From an uncultured Pseudohongiella sp. (GTDB lineage Bacteria; Pseudomonadota; Gammaproteobacteria; Pseudomonadales; Pseudohongiellaceae), in assembly GCA_951812965.1 (NCBI GenBank), contig OX638341.1, positions 1,036,438 to 1,100,437 of the forward strand: a DNA stretch of 64,000 nt. Direction: 5' to 3'. The notes under the pieces are model-generated. The model was not told the origin of the DNA and did not search any database. It saw only the letters and a program-made list of their open reading frames with translations. Shown piece after piece: positions 1 through 9,831 of the stretch; within the stretch, counting starts at the first letter, position 1; each line of letters begins with the position of its first letter. The translations under genes were made by a program, and so were the position numbers.

Positions 1-87
1 ATATCTCATGCCTCGTCAAGCGAATTGTGGAAGTCGAATCACATCGTCGAATTTCGCCAAATCCAAAAATGCTTTCGAATCAGTGCC

Positions 88-393
88 TCAAGACACCCGT
101 TCCTGGAGGGCATGGAATCCTTGAGTCCGGTTCGCGCTCTCAAGAAATTCGCTTTTCAGGACGCACTTGTCTTCCAGCGCGTGGAAAATTTTCGCTACGG
201 TATCAAGTCTCAAATTGCTATCTTCTGAAAGCATCTGGGTTACGTTAGCCGGGGAGCAGCCAAGCCTTCTTGCCAATTCGGAACGGCTGACTTTCTTCTC
301 GTTCATAACTTTCTGTATGCAATACTGTGAATCCGCGACGAATTCCTCAACCGCGTAAATTACCGATTCTTCGACATTTTTTGGACCAATCAT
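88..393 (-). CDS. XRE-family HTH protein, probable antitoxin (HigA-like)
   Basis: A 101-residue protein with a Cro/C1-type helix-turn-helix at about residues 32-70 (VSRSELARRLGCSPANVTQML, followed by a hydrophobic closing helix). It lies 16 bp downstream of a RelE/HigB-like ORF on the same strand. Toxin-first, HTH-second is the usual higBA order, so it is most likely the antitoxin and autorepressor of that pair. The N-terminal 30 residues (a helix rich in E and V) do not belong to the HTH. A phage-type or solitary regulator cannot be excluded. HTH assignment is firm; the antitoxin role is inferred from the neighbour. Confidence 0.7.
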   Translation of the reverse strand: MIGPKNVEESVIYAVEEFVADSQYCIQKVMNEKKVSRSELARRLGCSPANVTQMLSEDSNLRLDTVAKIFHALEDKCVLKSEFLESANRTQGFHALQERVS

Positions 394-409
394 CAGCGTT
401 CCTCCACGT

Positions 410-871
410 TTATTGCTGACTTTCGAGCATTCCCAGATTTATCGCCGCCCGCTTGAGTTTTTCCTGGTCGCCAGAGCCTTGCTTTTTGGCGGGCTCGATC
501 TCGGAACAGACAAACCGTCTGGTGTTCGGAATCTGACCTCCATAGACTCGAACCTGCCGCGACTTGAATGCAAAAATTTGCACTTGTTTTCCTGTTGCGC
601 CGCCGGTACGGAATCTACCCTCAGAGCGACATTGCGTTTCAATCAGGTTCTGATTCAGTTCGTTTGAGAAATATCTCATCCATCTTTCGGCGCGGGCGCG
701 GTCTCGAGCATCAAGCTTGTCGAACTGTTTCTTGACTCTTTTCGTCATGTACACATCAAGCAATACGCCGGAAACCACATGCTCCAGATTTCCATGATCG
801 GTCTCATCCTTGGCCTGCGACCCGTTGTCCGGCGAAGGTTTAATATATAACTTAAAATCATTTGTGGTCAA
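410..871 (-). CDS. RelE/HigB-like putative toxin
   Basis: The longest frame (153 aa) begins at TTG 871. The C-terminal part (IFAFKSRQVRVYGG, then RFVCSEIEPAKKQ and a Lys-rich helix) has the strand-strand-helix layout of RelE/HigB or Gp49-type mRNA interferases. These proteins are normally about 110 aa, so ATG 748 (112 aa) is an attractive alternative start. An AT-rich stretch at 841-860 that could hold a promoter lies inside the longer reading frame, which supports the shorter form. The frame is continuous with radC across its TAG at 890-892, so no promoter room exists upstream of TTG 871. Expected activity is ribosome-dependent mRNA cleavage, neutralised by the downstream HTH protein. Family call is from pattern only. 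Confidence 0.55.
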   Translation of the reverse strand: MTTNDFKLYIKPSPDNGSQAKDETDHGNLEHVVSGVLLDVYMTKRVKKQFDKLDARDRARAERWMRYFSNELNQNLIETQCRSEGRFRTGGATGKQVQIFAFKSRQVRVYGGQIPNTRRFVCSEIEPAKKQGSGDQEKLKRAAINLGMLESQQ

Positions 872-889
872 TTGAAAGATCCCTGGTGG

Positions 890-1564
890 CTACATCAGGC
901 CCCTTTCCGCCAGGGAGACGACCTGGGAGCTGCCGACGATGAGGTGGTCGAGTACGCGGACGTCGATGGTTTCGAGCGCGACGCGCAATTTTCGCGTGAT
1001 GGCGATGTCGGCCTGGCTCGGTTCGGCGATTCCCGAAGGATGGTTGTGGGCCAGGATCACCGCCGCGGCATTGTAGGTCAGACAGCGTTCGACGACTTCC
1101 CGCGGATAGACGGCGGCGCCGTCGATAGTGCCCTGGAACAGCTCGTCGAGCCGCAGGATGTGATGCTGGTTTGTCAGGAAGATGCAACTGAAGATCTCGC
1201 TCTTGCAGTAGCGGAAGCGGGCGCGCAGGTATTCCCTGGTGGCCTGGGAACTGCTCAACACGTCGCGATTTTGCACTTCGGCGTATAACTGGCGGTGGCC
1301 GAGTTCGCGCATCGAGGCCAGACTCGCGGCCTTGGCCGGGCCGATACCCGGCACGCGGGAGATTTGCCTGAAATCGGTCGACAGCAAGCCCGCAAGCCCG
1401 TCGAATCGCTGCAACAGTTCCCGCGCCAGGTTCAACGCCGACTTGCGGTTTCCGCCGCTGCCGAGCAGCAGCGCCACCAATTCGGCGTCGCTGAGATTCT
1501 TGGCCCCCACTTCAAACAGCTTTTCCCGCGGCCGTTCGAGCAACGGCCAGTTCTTGATCGTCAT
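890..1564 (-). CDS. radC: RadC family protein (JAB1/MPN domain)
   Basis: A 224-aa protein of normal RadC length. An N-terminal UPF0758 region (WPLLERPREKLFEVGAKNLSDAELVALLLGSG) is followed by a helix-hairpin-helix at about residues 68-80 (VPGIGPAKAA). The C-terminal JAMM-type metal site is intact: HNHPSG at 173-178 and the partner Asp at 186. The family was named for a DNA-repair phenotype that was later disputed; its biochemical role is unsettled. It is divergent from coaBC, the same neighbour as in E. coli and Pseudomonas. Start ATG 1564 gives the canonical N-terminus. Confidence 0.93.
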   Translation of the reverse strand: MTIKNWPLLERPREKLFEVGAKNLSDAELVALLLGSGGNRKSALNLARELLQRFDGLAGLLSTDFRQISRVPGIGPAKAASLASMRELGHRQLYAEVQNRDVLSSSQATREYLRARFRYCKSEIFSCIFLTNQHHILRLDELFQGTIDGAAVYPREVVERCLTYNAAAVILAHNHPSGIAEPSQADIAITRKLRVALETIDVRVLDHLIVGSSQVVSLAERGLM

Positions 1565-1747
1565 CGCGTCTCTCCGGTTCGGAAATCAGCGTAGTCGGGT
1601 TTTCGCGGATGACACTGTTTTTGCGAAAAATCGATTTCGGGATAAATCGATACGGGCAAAACCAACGCGGGCAAATTGCTTCCGGAAGGGCTTGCTGCTA
1701 GTCTAGCCGTCCTCTCTTTCCATGCCTCCGGAAAGCCGCGCCCGGAT

Positions 1748-2953
1748 ATGCCGACGCTAACCAACAAGCGCATTCTGCTGGGCATTACCGGTGGAATCGC
1801 CGCGTACAAGTGCGCTGAACTGTCCCGTTTGTTCACGAGGGCAGGGGCCGAGGTGCGCGTGGTCATGACTCGCGCGGCGCAGGAATTCGTTACCCCGCTG
1901 ACCATGCAGGCCCTGACCGGCAATCGGGTGCATTTGGACCTGCTCGATTTCGAAGCCGAGGCGGCCATGGGCCACATCGAACTCGCGCGCTGGGCCGATC
2001 TCGTGCTGGTGGCGCCGGCGAGCGCCGATTTTCTCGCCCGTATCGCTCATGGTCGAGCCGACGATCTGCTTTCCACGCTGATTCTGGCGACTCCGGCGCC
2101 GATCGCTCTGGCGCCGGCAATGAACCAGGGCATGTGGTCTGATCCGGGCACCCAGCAGAATCTGGCCGAAGTGCACCACCGCGGCTACCGCCTGTTCGGG
2201 CCGGACGAAGGCGATCAGGCCTGTGGCGACGTAGGGCCGGGGCGAATGGTCGAGCCCGCCGAACTGCTTGCGGGCTGCGCGGAATTGTTCAGCGGGGAGC
2301 CGCTGGCGGGAAGACATCTGCTCATTACCGGGGGCCCGACCCGCGAAGCGATCGACCCGGTGCGATTCCTGAGCAATCATAGTTCCGGGAAAATGGCCTA
2401 CGCTCTGGCCACTGAAGCCGTCGCCGCCGGCGCCCGGGTGACGTTGATCAGCGGTCCGGTGGCCCTGCCCACGCCGGACCGGGTAACCCGGATCGATGTG
2501 GTTGGCGCCGAGGAAATGCTTTCGGCGACCATGGAGCGCATCACGGACGCCGACGTGTTCATCGGCGTGGCGGCGGTGGCCGACTACCGCCCGGCGAATC
2601 AGACGGCCGAGAAGATCAAGAAAGACCAGGTAAGCATGAAAATTGATCTCCTGCGCAATCCGGACATCATCAGCGAAGTAGCCGGGCTGAATCCGCGTCC
2701 GCTGGTCGTCGGGTTTGCCGCCGAAACCGGCGACGTGCTTGCGAATGGCCGGGAAAAGCTCGAACGCAAGCGGCTCGACCTGCTGTTCGCCAACAATGCC
2801 ACTGAGACCTTCAACAGCGACGAAGTGGCAGCGACCGCCATCAGCGCGGAAGGCGAAATTGAAATTCCCCGCGCCCGCAAGGAAGCCGTGGCGAGGAAAA
2901 TGCTGGGAATGATCGCCGAACGCTTGTCCGCGGCCGCGGATACCGCAAGCTGA
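1748..2953 (+). CDS. coaBC: Bifunctional phosphopantothenoylcysteine decarboxylase/synthetase
   Basis: This 401-aa enzyme makes 4'-phosphopantetheine for coenzyme A: the C-terminal CoaB half joins cysteine to phosphopantothenate using CTP, and the N-terminal CoaC half decarboxylates the product with FMN. CoaC signatures are GGIAAYKCAEL near the start, PAMNQGMW at about 126 and the Cys-containing ACGDVGPGRM. CoaB signatures are ITGGPTREAIDPVRFLSNHSSGKM and AEKIKKD. ATG 1748 was chosen over the longer frame because family homology begins at MPTLTNKRILLGITGG. The gene usually found next, dut, is absent; the hexose-phosphate mutase follows after 13 bp. Confidence 0.95.
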   Translation: MPTLTNKRILLGITGGIAAYKCAELSRLFTRAGAEVRVVMTRAAQEFVTPLTMQALTGNRVHLDLLDFEAEAAMGHIELARWADLVLVAPASADFLARIAHGRADDLLSTLILATPAPIALAPAMNQGMWSDPGTQQNLAEVHHRGYRLFGPDEGDQACGDVGPGRMVEPAELLAGCAELFSGEPLAGRHLLITGGPTREAIDPVRFLSNHSSGKMAYALATEAVAAGARVTLISGPVALPTPDRVTRIDVVGAEEMLSATMERITDADVFIGVAAVADYRPANQTAEKIKKDQVSMKIDLLRNPDIISEVAGLNPRPLVVGFAAETGDVLANGREKLERKRLDLLFANNATETFNSDEVAATAISAEGEIEIPRARKEAVARKMLGMIAERLSAAADTAS

Positions 2954-2966
2954 AGCAGCCCGGAGC

Positions 2967-5277
<2,311 letters not shown>

Positions 5278-5289
5278 TTCGAACGGTGT

Positions 5290-5940
5290 TCAACCGACGC
5301 CGTATCGCTCGCGATAGTCCTGCACCGCGTCAACATGGGAGTGCAGTTCGCTGCCCGGACTGGCGCCGAGGTAGTCAATCACATCCGCAAGGTTCACCAC
5401 GCTGATTACCCTGGTTGCGTATTCCTCCTCGATTTCGCTGATGGCGGAAGCCGGCCCCTCGCCCCGTTCCTGCCGGTCCAAGGCGATCAGGATTCCGGCA
5501 AGCTCGGCGTCCTTGCCACGCACGATGCTCACCGATTCCCGCACCGCGGTGCCGGCGGTTATGACGTCGTCGACGAGCAATACTCGCCCGGCGAGATCAG
5601 CGCCGACCAGCGAACCGCCTTCGCCGTGGTCCTTCGCTTCCTTGCGATTGAAACAATAGCCCGCGTCCAGGCCGTGATCCCGGTATAGCGCCATGGCGGT
5701 GGCCGCCGCCAGCGGGATTCCCTTGTATGCCGGACCGAACAGCATATCGAAGGGTATGCGCGATTGCAGGATCGCCTGGGCGTAGCTGCCGGCCAGGAAA
5801 GAGATTCGAGCGCCGGTATTGAACAGACCGGCATTGAAGAAATAAGGGCTGACCCGGCCCGACTTGAGCGTGAAACTGCCGAATCGCAGGATTCCGTGGT
5901 CAATGACGAATTCGAGAAACTGGCGTTGGTAATCTTGCAT
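5290..5940 (-). CDS. pyrE: Orotate phosphoribosyltransferase
   Basis: A 216-aa enzyme that joins orotate and PRPP to give orotidine 5'-phosphate in pyrimidine synthesis. It shows the substrate loop [14 protein letters not shown] and the PRPP motif [17 protein letters not shown] at about residues 120-137. The flexible-loop sequence [17 protein letters not shown] is also present. ATG 5940 ([13 protein letters not shown]) fits the family; the longer frame from 5979 adds only a low-complexity leader. It lies directly downstream of rph, 11 bp beyond its stop, matching the rph-pyrE operon of enterobacteria and pseudomonads. Confidence 0.96.
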   Translation of the reverse strand: MQDYQRQFLEFVIDHGILRFGSFTLKSGRVSPYFFNAGLFNTGARISFLAGSYAQAILQSRIPFDMLFGPAYKGIPLAAATAMALYRDHGLDAGYCFNRKEAKDHGEGGSLVGADLAGRVLLVDDVITAGTAVRESVSIVRGKDAELAGILIALDRQERGEGPASAISEIEEEYATRVISVVNLADVIDYLGASPGSELHSHVDAVQDYRERYGVG

Positions 5941-5951
5941 TTGCTGTCCTG

Positions 5952-6680
5952 CTACTCCGACAGCGCCCGTCGCTGGCATTCGATCAGGCCGGCGATGCCG
6001 CTCTCCGCGAGATCCAGCATTTCGATCAGTTGCGACCGGCTGAATTCGCCTTGTTCCGCGGTGCCTTGCACTTCGATGAGCTTACCCGTTTCCGTCATCA
6101 CCACGTTAAGGTCGGTTTCCGCCGTCGAATCCTCGCCGTAATCCAGGTCAAGCAATGCAGAATCGTTGCAAAGCCCTACGGAGACCGCGGCCACCAACTG
6201 CCTGAGCGGATTGCCGGCAACAAGTTTCTTCGCGACCATGTGGTCGAGAGCGTCGGCCAGCGCTACACAGCCTCCTGTTATCGCCGCCGTGCGAGTGCCG
6301 CCGTCGGCCTGGATCACGTCGCAATCGATCTTGATCGTATGTTCGCCCAGGGCCGGCAAATCGACCGCCGCCCGCAATGCGCGTCCAATTAGTCGCTGAA
6401 TTTCCAGGGTTCTGCCACTCTGACGCCCCCGCGCTGCTTCCCGCTGCATGCGCACGCCGGTCGACCGTGGCAGCATGCCGTACTCGGCCGTGATCCAGCC
6501 TTGACCGGCGCCTTGCAGAAAGGAGGGAACGGAAGCTCTCACGCTGGCGTTGCACAGCACCTTCGTGTCGCCGAACTCCACGAGTACCGAACCTTCCGCG
6601 TGCCGAGTGTAATTCCGGCTCAGCCTGATTTCGCGCAATTGCCGGGCTGTCCTGCCATCCGTACGCAAGGCTTCGGTCAT
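5952..6680 (-). CDS. rph: Ribonuclease PH
   Basis: A 242-aa phosphorolytic 3'-5' exoribonuclease that trims tRNA 3' ends. Characteristic stretches are [29 protein letters not shown] at the N-terminus, [31 protein letters not shown] in the phosphate/RNA-binding region, and [20 protein letters not shown] in the core. ATG 6680 is the canonical start; the open frame runs about 140 codons further upstream through repeat DNA, but that is not homologous to anything expected. The gene is divergent from yicC, as in E. coli, but here an IS110 element and repeats separate the two. Confidence 0.96.
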   Translation of the reverse strand: MTEALRTDGRTARQLREIRLSRNYTRHAEGSVLVEFGDTKVLCNASVRASVPSFLQGAGQGWITAEYGMLPRSTGVRMQREAARGRQSGRTLEIQRLIGRALRAAVDLPALGEHTIKIDCDVIQADGGTRTAAITGGCVALADALDHMVAKKLVAGNPLRQLVAAVSVGLCNDSALLDLDYGEDSTAETDLNVVMTETGKLIEVQGTAEQGEFSRSQLIEMLDLAESGIAGLIECQRRALSE

Positions 6681-6769
6681 GGGGTCTTGTTCCTGATTTA
6701 AGATTGCGCGCATTATCCCGGAAGCGGTAGGCATTTGCGACCCGGGCCGCGCGCCCGCCTTCAGAATGC

Positions 6770-6826
6770 AGGGGCGAGGCATGCCTCGCCCGTCAGTTGC
6801 ACGGTTTCGGGGCCGTTCACGGGCGA
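6770..6826. repeat. REP-like composite repeat, left part
   Basis: Contains the 20-bp perfect palindrome at 6772-6791 (core GAGGCATGCCTC). A linker of about 24 bp beginning GTCAGTTGCACGG follows, then the start of a second palindrome (CGGGCGAG). The linker is identical to that of the intact composite at 48846-48922. The second palindrome is cut by the IS110 element, and its other half reappears at 8115-8131. Confidence 0.85.
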
Positions 6827-6879
6827 GCAACCGTGTTGCGCGGTATCTGGGCCGTCCGCGGGCGAGCAACCGTGTTGCG
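6810..6879. repeat. 39-bp-period direct repeat at the IS110 right end
   Basis: Two 31-bp copies, 6810-6840 and 6849-6879, differ at only two positions. Each consists of repeat DNA ending CGGGCGAG followed by CAACCGTGTTGCG, the terminal bases of the IS110 right end. The inner copy abuts the element. The outer one looks like a scar of an earlier insertion, or a duplicated terminus. Because of it, the left boundary of the element could be 6827 instead of 6867. Confidence 0.75.
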
Positions 6880-6925
6880 TGAAGTATTGATTCAGATTGT
6901 ATCCTCCGGGTTGAAGTCGTTGTAA

Positions 6926-7891
6926 TCAAGAGGCGCAAGCCGCTCTTCGTGGTGGTTCGGGAGACCATGGCTGATTTTCGGCGAGCAAGTGGTTCGCGAG
7001 TACGGCGAGATTGCGCATGATGGCGACGATGGCGACTTTTGGGGGTTTGCCGGCGTTTTTCATTCGCTGGTACTTGATTTTCAGCGGTGGCGCGCAACGA
7101 ATTGCGGCGAGCGCAGCCATGTACAAGCTTCGGCGTACACGTGGTCGTCCGCCCTGGATATGCCGCTTCCCACTGCGCAAGCCGGAGTCGCGCGCCACCG
7201 GAGCCAGGCCGGCGAGGCTGCCGACGGCCTTGGGATCGAGCTGTCCGAGTTCGGGCATGTCGGTCAACAGGATGACGGCGGTCTGGTGGCCGATGCCAGG
7301 GATGGAGGTCAGCAAGGCCAAGCTATGCGCCAAGTCGGGATCGGCCTGGACCAGTTCTGCGATGCGCTTGTCCAACTGGGCGATTTTTCTCGCCAGTTGG
7401 CGGATGCACTGTTGCTGGAAGCGTTTGGCATAGGCGAACTGGAGTTGCCCGCTGCGATTGTTCTCGGCCACATGTTGCCGGACCAGGCTATCGCGCAGCA
7501 GGGTAAGTTCGGCCAGTTCCCGCTGCTGCTTCGAGCGCGGTTTGACCGGGCGCAGGGGCAGCGCAACGCCCATGCGCGCCAGACATTCGGCATCGGCGCG
7601 ATCGGTCTTGGCCAGTCGCCCGGCCGCACGCGCGAACTCCCGCGCCCGCCGCGGGTTCGCTTTCAGCGCTGTCATGCTCGCGTTCAGCAGCGCCTGCTCG
7701 AGATCGCGGTGGTAGGGGCCGCTCGGCTCGTACACCACGCCGCGCACCTCCGGTCCGGCCCAGCGCAATAGTGCGCGGATCCCGCCGGGATCATTGGCAT
7801 AGCGCTTTGCTACGCCGTCACGCAGCCGATGCGCGTCCAGAAAGTCTTTCGATACATCGACACCAACAAAATCCGGGTTATACTCAGACAT
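6926..7891 (-). CDS. IS110-family transposase (bridge-RNA-guided recombinase type)
   Basis: A 321-aa protein from ATG 7891, preceded by GAGGAGGA; the longer GTG frame would overlap the RNA leader. The N-terminal RuvC-like DEDD domain shows VDVSKD (D12), [13 protein letters not shown] (E55) and [12 protein letters not shown] (D97, D100). A helical region at about 110-190 connects it to the C-terminal Tnp_20 domain, with the GIGHQTA helix-hairpin at about 199 and the catalytic-serine region [18 protein letters not shown] (S236). IS110 recombinases act on a circular donor and a target chosen by an RNA made from the element. All expected catalytic residues are visible and no frameshift is seen. 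Confidence 0.95.
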   Translation of the reverse strand: MSEYNPDFVGVDVSKDFLDAHRLRDGVAKRYANDPGGIRALLRWAGPEVRGVVYEPSGPYHRDLEQALLNASMTALKANPRRAREFARAAGRLAKTDRADAECLARMGVALPLRPVKPRSKQQRELAELTLLRDSLVRQHVAENNRSGQLQFAYAKRFQQQCIRQLARKIAQLDKRIAELVQADPDLAHSLALLTSIPGIGHQTAVILLTDMPELGQLDPKAVGSLAGLAPVARDSGLRSGKRHIQGGRPRVRRSLYMAALAAIRCAPPLKIKYQRMKNAGKPPKVAIVAIMRNLAVLANHLLAENQPWSPEPPRRAACAS

Positions 7892-7902
7892 CTTTTCCGT
7901 CC

Positions 7903-8112
7903 TCCTCACCTTGTCATTCGGGCTCGTAGCCCACGCAACCGTTCAGGATGTCGGGAAAGACGGTGGCGGCCACGCTCGCCCACGGTCTCTAAGACCAGCA
8001 TGCCTACGGCCCGTCCACCGCCACCTTCGGCGCCCGATGCATCGGGCGCCGAAGGCTGGACCCTCCCGTGGGCCCAGATGTGGGATTCAATCTAACAGAC
8101 TAGTAACAGACA
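7903..8112 (-). ncRNA. Bridge RNA of the IS110 element
   Basis: The leader between the left end (8112) and the transposase forms two guide loops on the element strand. Target loop: AGGCATGC (plus-strand 7998-8005), a GGTCT/AGACC hairpin (7984-7996), then GGGCGAG (7975-7981). The first matches the left target AGGCATGC; the second is the reverse complement of CTCGCCC, core plus right target. Donor loop: ACGGTTGC (7935-7942), a GGGCT/AGCCC hairpin (7920-7932), then GACAAG (7910-7915). These match the element right end ACGGTTG-C and the complement of its left end CTTGTC. Order and architecture agree with the published IS621 bridge RNA. RNA ends are approximate and transcription is inferred. Confidence 0.85.
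8024..8055. repeat. Perfect 16-bp-arm palindrome in the bridge RNA leader
   Basis: Arms CCTTCGGCGCCCGATG and its exact complement meet with no spacer. On the element strand it would form the 5' stem-loop ahead of the target-binding loop. There is no T-run, so it is not an intrinsic terminator, and it is unrelated to the REP palindromes. Confidence 0.85.
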
Positions 8113-8114
8113 AG

Positions 8115-8131
8115 GCATGCCTCGCCCCTAC
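8115..8131. repeat. REP-like repeat, right half
   Basis: GCATGCCTCGCCCCTAC continues the palindrome interrupted at 6866. It matches the right half of the intact copy at 48899-48922 exactly. Confidence 0.85.
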
Positions 8132-8238
8132 GGTCTCACATGTATTTGAACCTGAACACCCGGGCCGGCGGAGGTGAATCGAGGCAACGCGCTGCCCGAC
8201 AGTGCGTTAGAATTGGCCTGCGCCAGGGGAGACAAGCA

Positions 8239-9102
8239 ATGTTGAGCATGACCGCGTTTTGCCGAAAACAGGCCGAACTGGAACAGGGGACACTGATCTG
8301 GGAGATCCGTTCGGTCAATCATCGATATCTGGAAACCTCGATTCGTCTGCCGGAAGCGTTTCGCAATCTGGAGCCCGTCATTCGCAAGACGGTCCGCAGC
8401 CGCGCGAAACGGGGCAAGATCGATTGCACCCTGCGATTCCGGGAATCGGATGCCTTGCCGGGCGAGTTGCATCTGAATTCCCGGATTCTGGAAAATCTCT
8501 CTGCGGCAAGCGAGAAGATTCACGATGCTTACGGTGATTCGCGACTTCCATCGAGCCTTGATATTCTGCGCTGGCCCGGCGTCGTTCAGACTGAAGAAAA
8601 CGAAAACAGCGATCTGGAACAGGAGGCCGTTTCGTTGTTCAACGGGACGCTCGACGAGTTTCTCGCCGGGCGCGCCAGGGAGGGCGAAGAAATCGAAATC
8701 GTCGTGCGCGAACGGGTCGCCTCGATTCGGGAAATATTGGCCGAAGTGCGCGCCTCGATGCCGGAGATACTGGCCGGGCAGCGGCAAACATTGCTCGAAA
8801 ACATCGCGGAGTTGCAGGTCAGCCTCGAACCGGGGAGAGTCGAGCAGGAAGTGGCCTTGCTCGTGAACAAGGCGGATATCGCTGAAGAACTCGATCGGCT
8901 CGACGCCCATGTCAACGAACTTGGGCGGTTGCTGGGCGCCGGCGAACCGGCGGGCAGGCCCCTCGATTTCCTGATGCAGGAACTGATGCGTGAAGCCAAT
9001 ACCATCTGTTCGAAGTCAGCGGCGATCAAGACGACCCGCAATGCGCTCGATCTGAAAGTGCTGATCGAACAAATCAGGGAGCAGGTACAGAACATTGAAT
9101 AA
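8239..9102 (+). CDS. yicC: YicC family endoribonuclease
   Basis: A 287-aa member of the YicC/YloC family; E. coli YicC is an endoribonuclease affecting RNA decay. The N-terminal MLSMTAFCRKQ and EIRSVNHRYLETSIRLPE are signature stretches. The DUF1732 C-terminus is seen in NKADIAEELDRLDAHVNE and EPAGRPLDFLMQELMREANTICSKS. ATG 8239 is the family start, preceded by AGGGGAGA; 33 upstream in-frame codons come from repeat DNA. Neighbouring order rph/yicC/gmk is conserved in the group. The next gene begins inside its last codons. Confidence 0.95.
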   Translation: MLSMTAFCRKQAELEQGTLIWEIRSVNHRYLETSIRLPEAFRNLEPVIRKTVRSRAKRGKIDCTLRFRESDALPGELHLNSRILENLSAASEKIHDAYGDSRLPSSLDILRWPGVVQTEENENSDLEQEAVSLFNGTLDEFLAGRAREGEEIEIVVRERVASIREILAEVRASMPEILAGQRQTLLENIAELQVSLEPGRVEQEVALLVNKADIAEELDRLDAHVNELGRLLGAGEPAGRPLDFLMQELMREANTICSKSAAIKTTRNALDLKVLIEQIREQVQNIE

Positions 9103-9805
9103 CGACATCGAGCAAGACAGTTCCCGCGCCGGAATTCCGGCGCTGCCTTTCGCGGCGCTCGTCATCGTGGCGCTGGCCGTCCTGGGCATGGTCATACGCT
9201 ATAGCCTGTTTGGCCATCTGAGCCTGGTCTATTGCGTTTTTGCCGTGTTTTTCTCGACCAATCTGCTGATCTGCTTCTGGGAAGTCAGTCTCTACCTTGG
9301 GCATGACCGGATCGGTCAGCGAGCCGAACATTGGCGCAACCTGCATCGGGAAACCGGAGTTTCGCCGGCAATGGCTTTTCTCGGATCGAAAGTCCCGCCT
9401 CGAAAAATCCTGTCGCCGGCATTCTGGGTGGATGTCTGGGCGGCCTATTGCCACTACGACGACGCCTACAAGGACCGGGGCTCCTACGCCTTCAACGTGG
9501 ACGTCGCCAACGGCTTCACGAGCTGGATTCCGACCCTGATCCTGTATGCTGCCTACACGGTGAGCTTCCTGCCCGCCGTCGCCACCGGGATAATCGGTGC
9601 GATGCTTTTCTGGCAATGGGTCTACAATAGTTCGCTCTACTGGTTCAGTTTCCGCGTCTCCGGGCGCCACGAATCGATCCGCCCGTTCGACATGTGGGTA
9701 TATGTTTTCAGCCTGAACTTCGTCTGGATTGTGATTCCGGCGTTTGGCCTGTACGTCTCGATTCGCCTGATACTCGACGGCAACTATCAGGTGCTGGGAT
9801 TCTGA
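9095..9805 (+). CDS. Conserved integral membrane protein of unknown function
   Basis: A 236-aa protein not recognised by family. The start appears to be TTG 9095, overlapping the yicC stop by 8 bp, which suggests translational coupling. Hydrophobic segments lie at about residues 18-35, 42-65, 145-185 and 205-228. Between them is a soluble loop rich in charged and aromatic residues (LGHDRIGQRAEHWRNLHRETG, WAAYCHYDDAYKDRGSYAFNVDVANG). Four or five membrane spans are likely, with Trp/Tyr-rich boundaries. No enzyme motif is evident. It precedes htpX by 26 bp, so a membrane-quality or envelope role is conceivable but only positional. Confidence 0.75.
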   Translation: MNNDIEQDSSRAGIPALPFAALVIVALAVLGMVIRYSLFGHLSLVYCVFAVFFSTNLLICFWEVSLYLGHDRIGQRAEHWRNLHRETGVSPAMAFLGSKVPPRKILSPAFWVDVWAAYCHYDDAYKDRGSYAFNVDVANGFTSWIPTLILYAAYTVSFLPAVATGIIGAMLFWQWVYNSSLYWFSFRVSGRHESIRPFDMWVYVFSLNFVWIVIPAFGLYVSIRLILDGNYQVLGF

Positions 9806-9831
9806 CGCCACAGGCGAGGATGAGGTAAATC

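Larger units (their letters stand above)
6867..8112 (-). mobile_element. IS110-family insertion sequence in a REP-like repeat
   Basis: About 1.25 kb, with one transposase gene and a roughly 200-bp non-coding leader. Ends were set by comparing flanks with the intact repeat at 48899-48922. The left flank ends GCGGGCGAG at 6866 and the right flank begins GCATGCCTCGCCCC at 8115; joined, they recreate the repeat. Both junctions carry the dinucleotide AG on this strand (6865-6866 and 8113-8114), which is CT on the element strand, the core used by the IS110 member IS621. There are no terminal inverted repeats, as expected. It splits the rph/yicC divergent pair. The transposase frame is intact, so the element may be active. 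Confidence 0.9.

Noticed and set aside
8024..8055. Rho-independent terminator upstream of yicC
   Set aside because: The palindrome has no T-run and lies inside the IS110 leader, where it fits the bridge RNA 5' stem.
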